From contig QHTX01000017.1 of NCBI GenBank assembly GCA_003220975.1, positions 1 through 5,585 on the forward strand: DNA of 5,585 bases, read 5' to 3'. Below, piece after piece: positions 5,523 to 5,585 of this stretch (the first letter of the stretch is position 1; the number at the start of each line of letters is the position of its first letter). The translations under genes and the position numbers were made by a program. The notes below the pieces were generated by a model. The model was not told where the DNA came from, did no database searches, and saw only the letters and a list, made by a program, of their open reading frames with translations. Source of the DNA: Gemmatimonadota bacterium (GTDB lineage: Bacteria > Gemmatimonadota > Gemmatimonadetes > Gemmatimonadales > GWC2-71-9).

Positions 5523-5585
5523 GAGTGACAAAAGCAGCCGCCAGAAGTACCGAGCCGATGATGGTAGGTATGCGACCCACCGGCG
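5479..5585 (-). CDS. C-terminal tail of a putative membrane protein (partial, enters from right edge)
   Basis: A minus-strand frame enters from the right and ends at TAG (5481-5479). The 34 visible residues contain one hydrophobic stretch, IPTIIGSVLLAAAFVTL, followed by a basic tail (SRALWSRRQPSRL). This is the usual look of a last transmembrane helix with a positive cytoplasmic end. The family cannot be told from so short a piece. It would converge with the DsrE gene, leaving about 100 nt between the two stops. Confidence 0.4.
   Translation of the reverse strand, partial: PVGRIPTIIGSVLLAAAFVTLSRALWSRRQPSRL

Noticed and set aside
4836..5531. A 231-codon minus-strand ORF
   Set aside because: It is the antisense of the TusA-like domain and the DsrE gene, both recognisable on the plus strand; its translation looks random.
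1..5585. A tRNA-Sec gene or selA/selB/selD in the window
   Set aside because: I looked for a long tRNA-like cloverleaf and for the protein motifs and found none, so the decoding machinery, if any, is elsewhere in the genome.

Overview
The window is GC-rich bacterial DNA with tightly packed genes. The style suggests an actinobacterium or a Chloroflexota-like soil or sediment bacterium: strong GC preference at third codon positions, a long TPR protein ending in a class III cyclase domain with the 'VHEAAR' motif common in those groups, and an apparently leaderless regulator transcript. Lineage is inferred from style only; no marker gene is present. No stretch longer than about 300 bases lacks a gene. 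No rRNA, tRNA, CRISPR array or insertion sequence is visible.

Layout. Four genes lie on the minus strand, read from about 4250 down to the left edge: an ArsR-type repressor fused to a rhodanese domain (4250-3558), a class I SAM-dependent methyltransferase (3561-2719), an arsenite-methyltransferase-like (ArsM/AS3MT) protein (2709-1930), and a large TPR plus nucleotide-cyclase protein (about 1861-1, running off the left edge). Two genes are divergent on the plus strand: an NTF2/SnoaL-like domain fused to a TusA-like sulfur-carrier domain (4363-5016), and a DsrE-family protein (5013-5378). The right end holds a possible small ORF and the C-terminal tail of a putative membrane protein on the minus strand.

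The main discovery is in the ArsM-like gene. Its frame is interrupted by one TGA (2103-2101) exactly where the family has a highly conserved metalloid-binding cysteine. The frame then continues for 56 codons that read as a normal C-terminus of the family. A GC-rich hairpin with a GU-containing apical loop starts a few bases after the TGA, and its loop lies 16 nt downstream, very close to the geometry of the E. coli fdhF SECIS. The simplest reading is a selenocysteine-containing arsenite-type methyltransferase of 259 residues that ordinary gene calling would cut to 202.

The second theme is a compact divergent regulon. The only intergenic space (4251-4362) carries a 30-bp imperfect dyad whose two arms contain the TTGACA -35 boxes of the two opposing promoters, so one repressor dimer could shut off both sides. 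The repressor has only two cysteines, both in its rhodanese loop. Together with TusA and DsrE homologues this points to sensing and trafficking of sulfane sulfur or selenium, coupled to methylation of a metalloid or chalcogen. That pathway is inference from context; no arsenate reductase, arsenite pump or selenocysteine-insertion gene is in the window.
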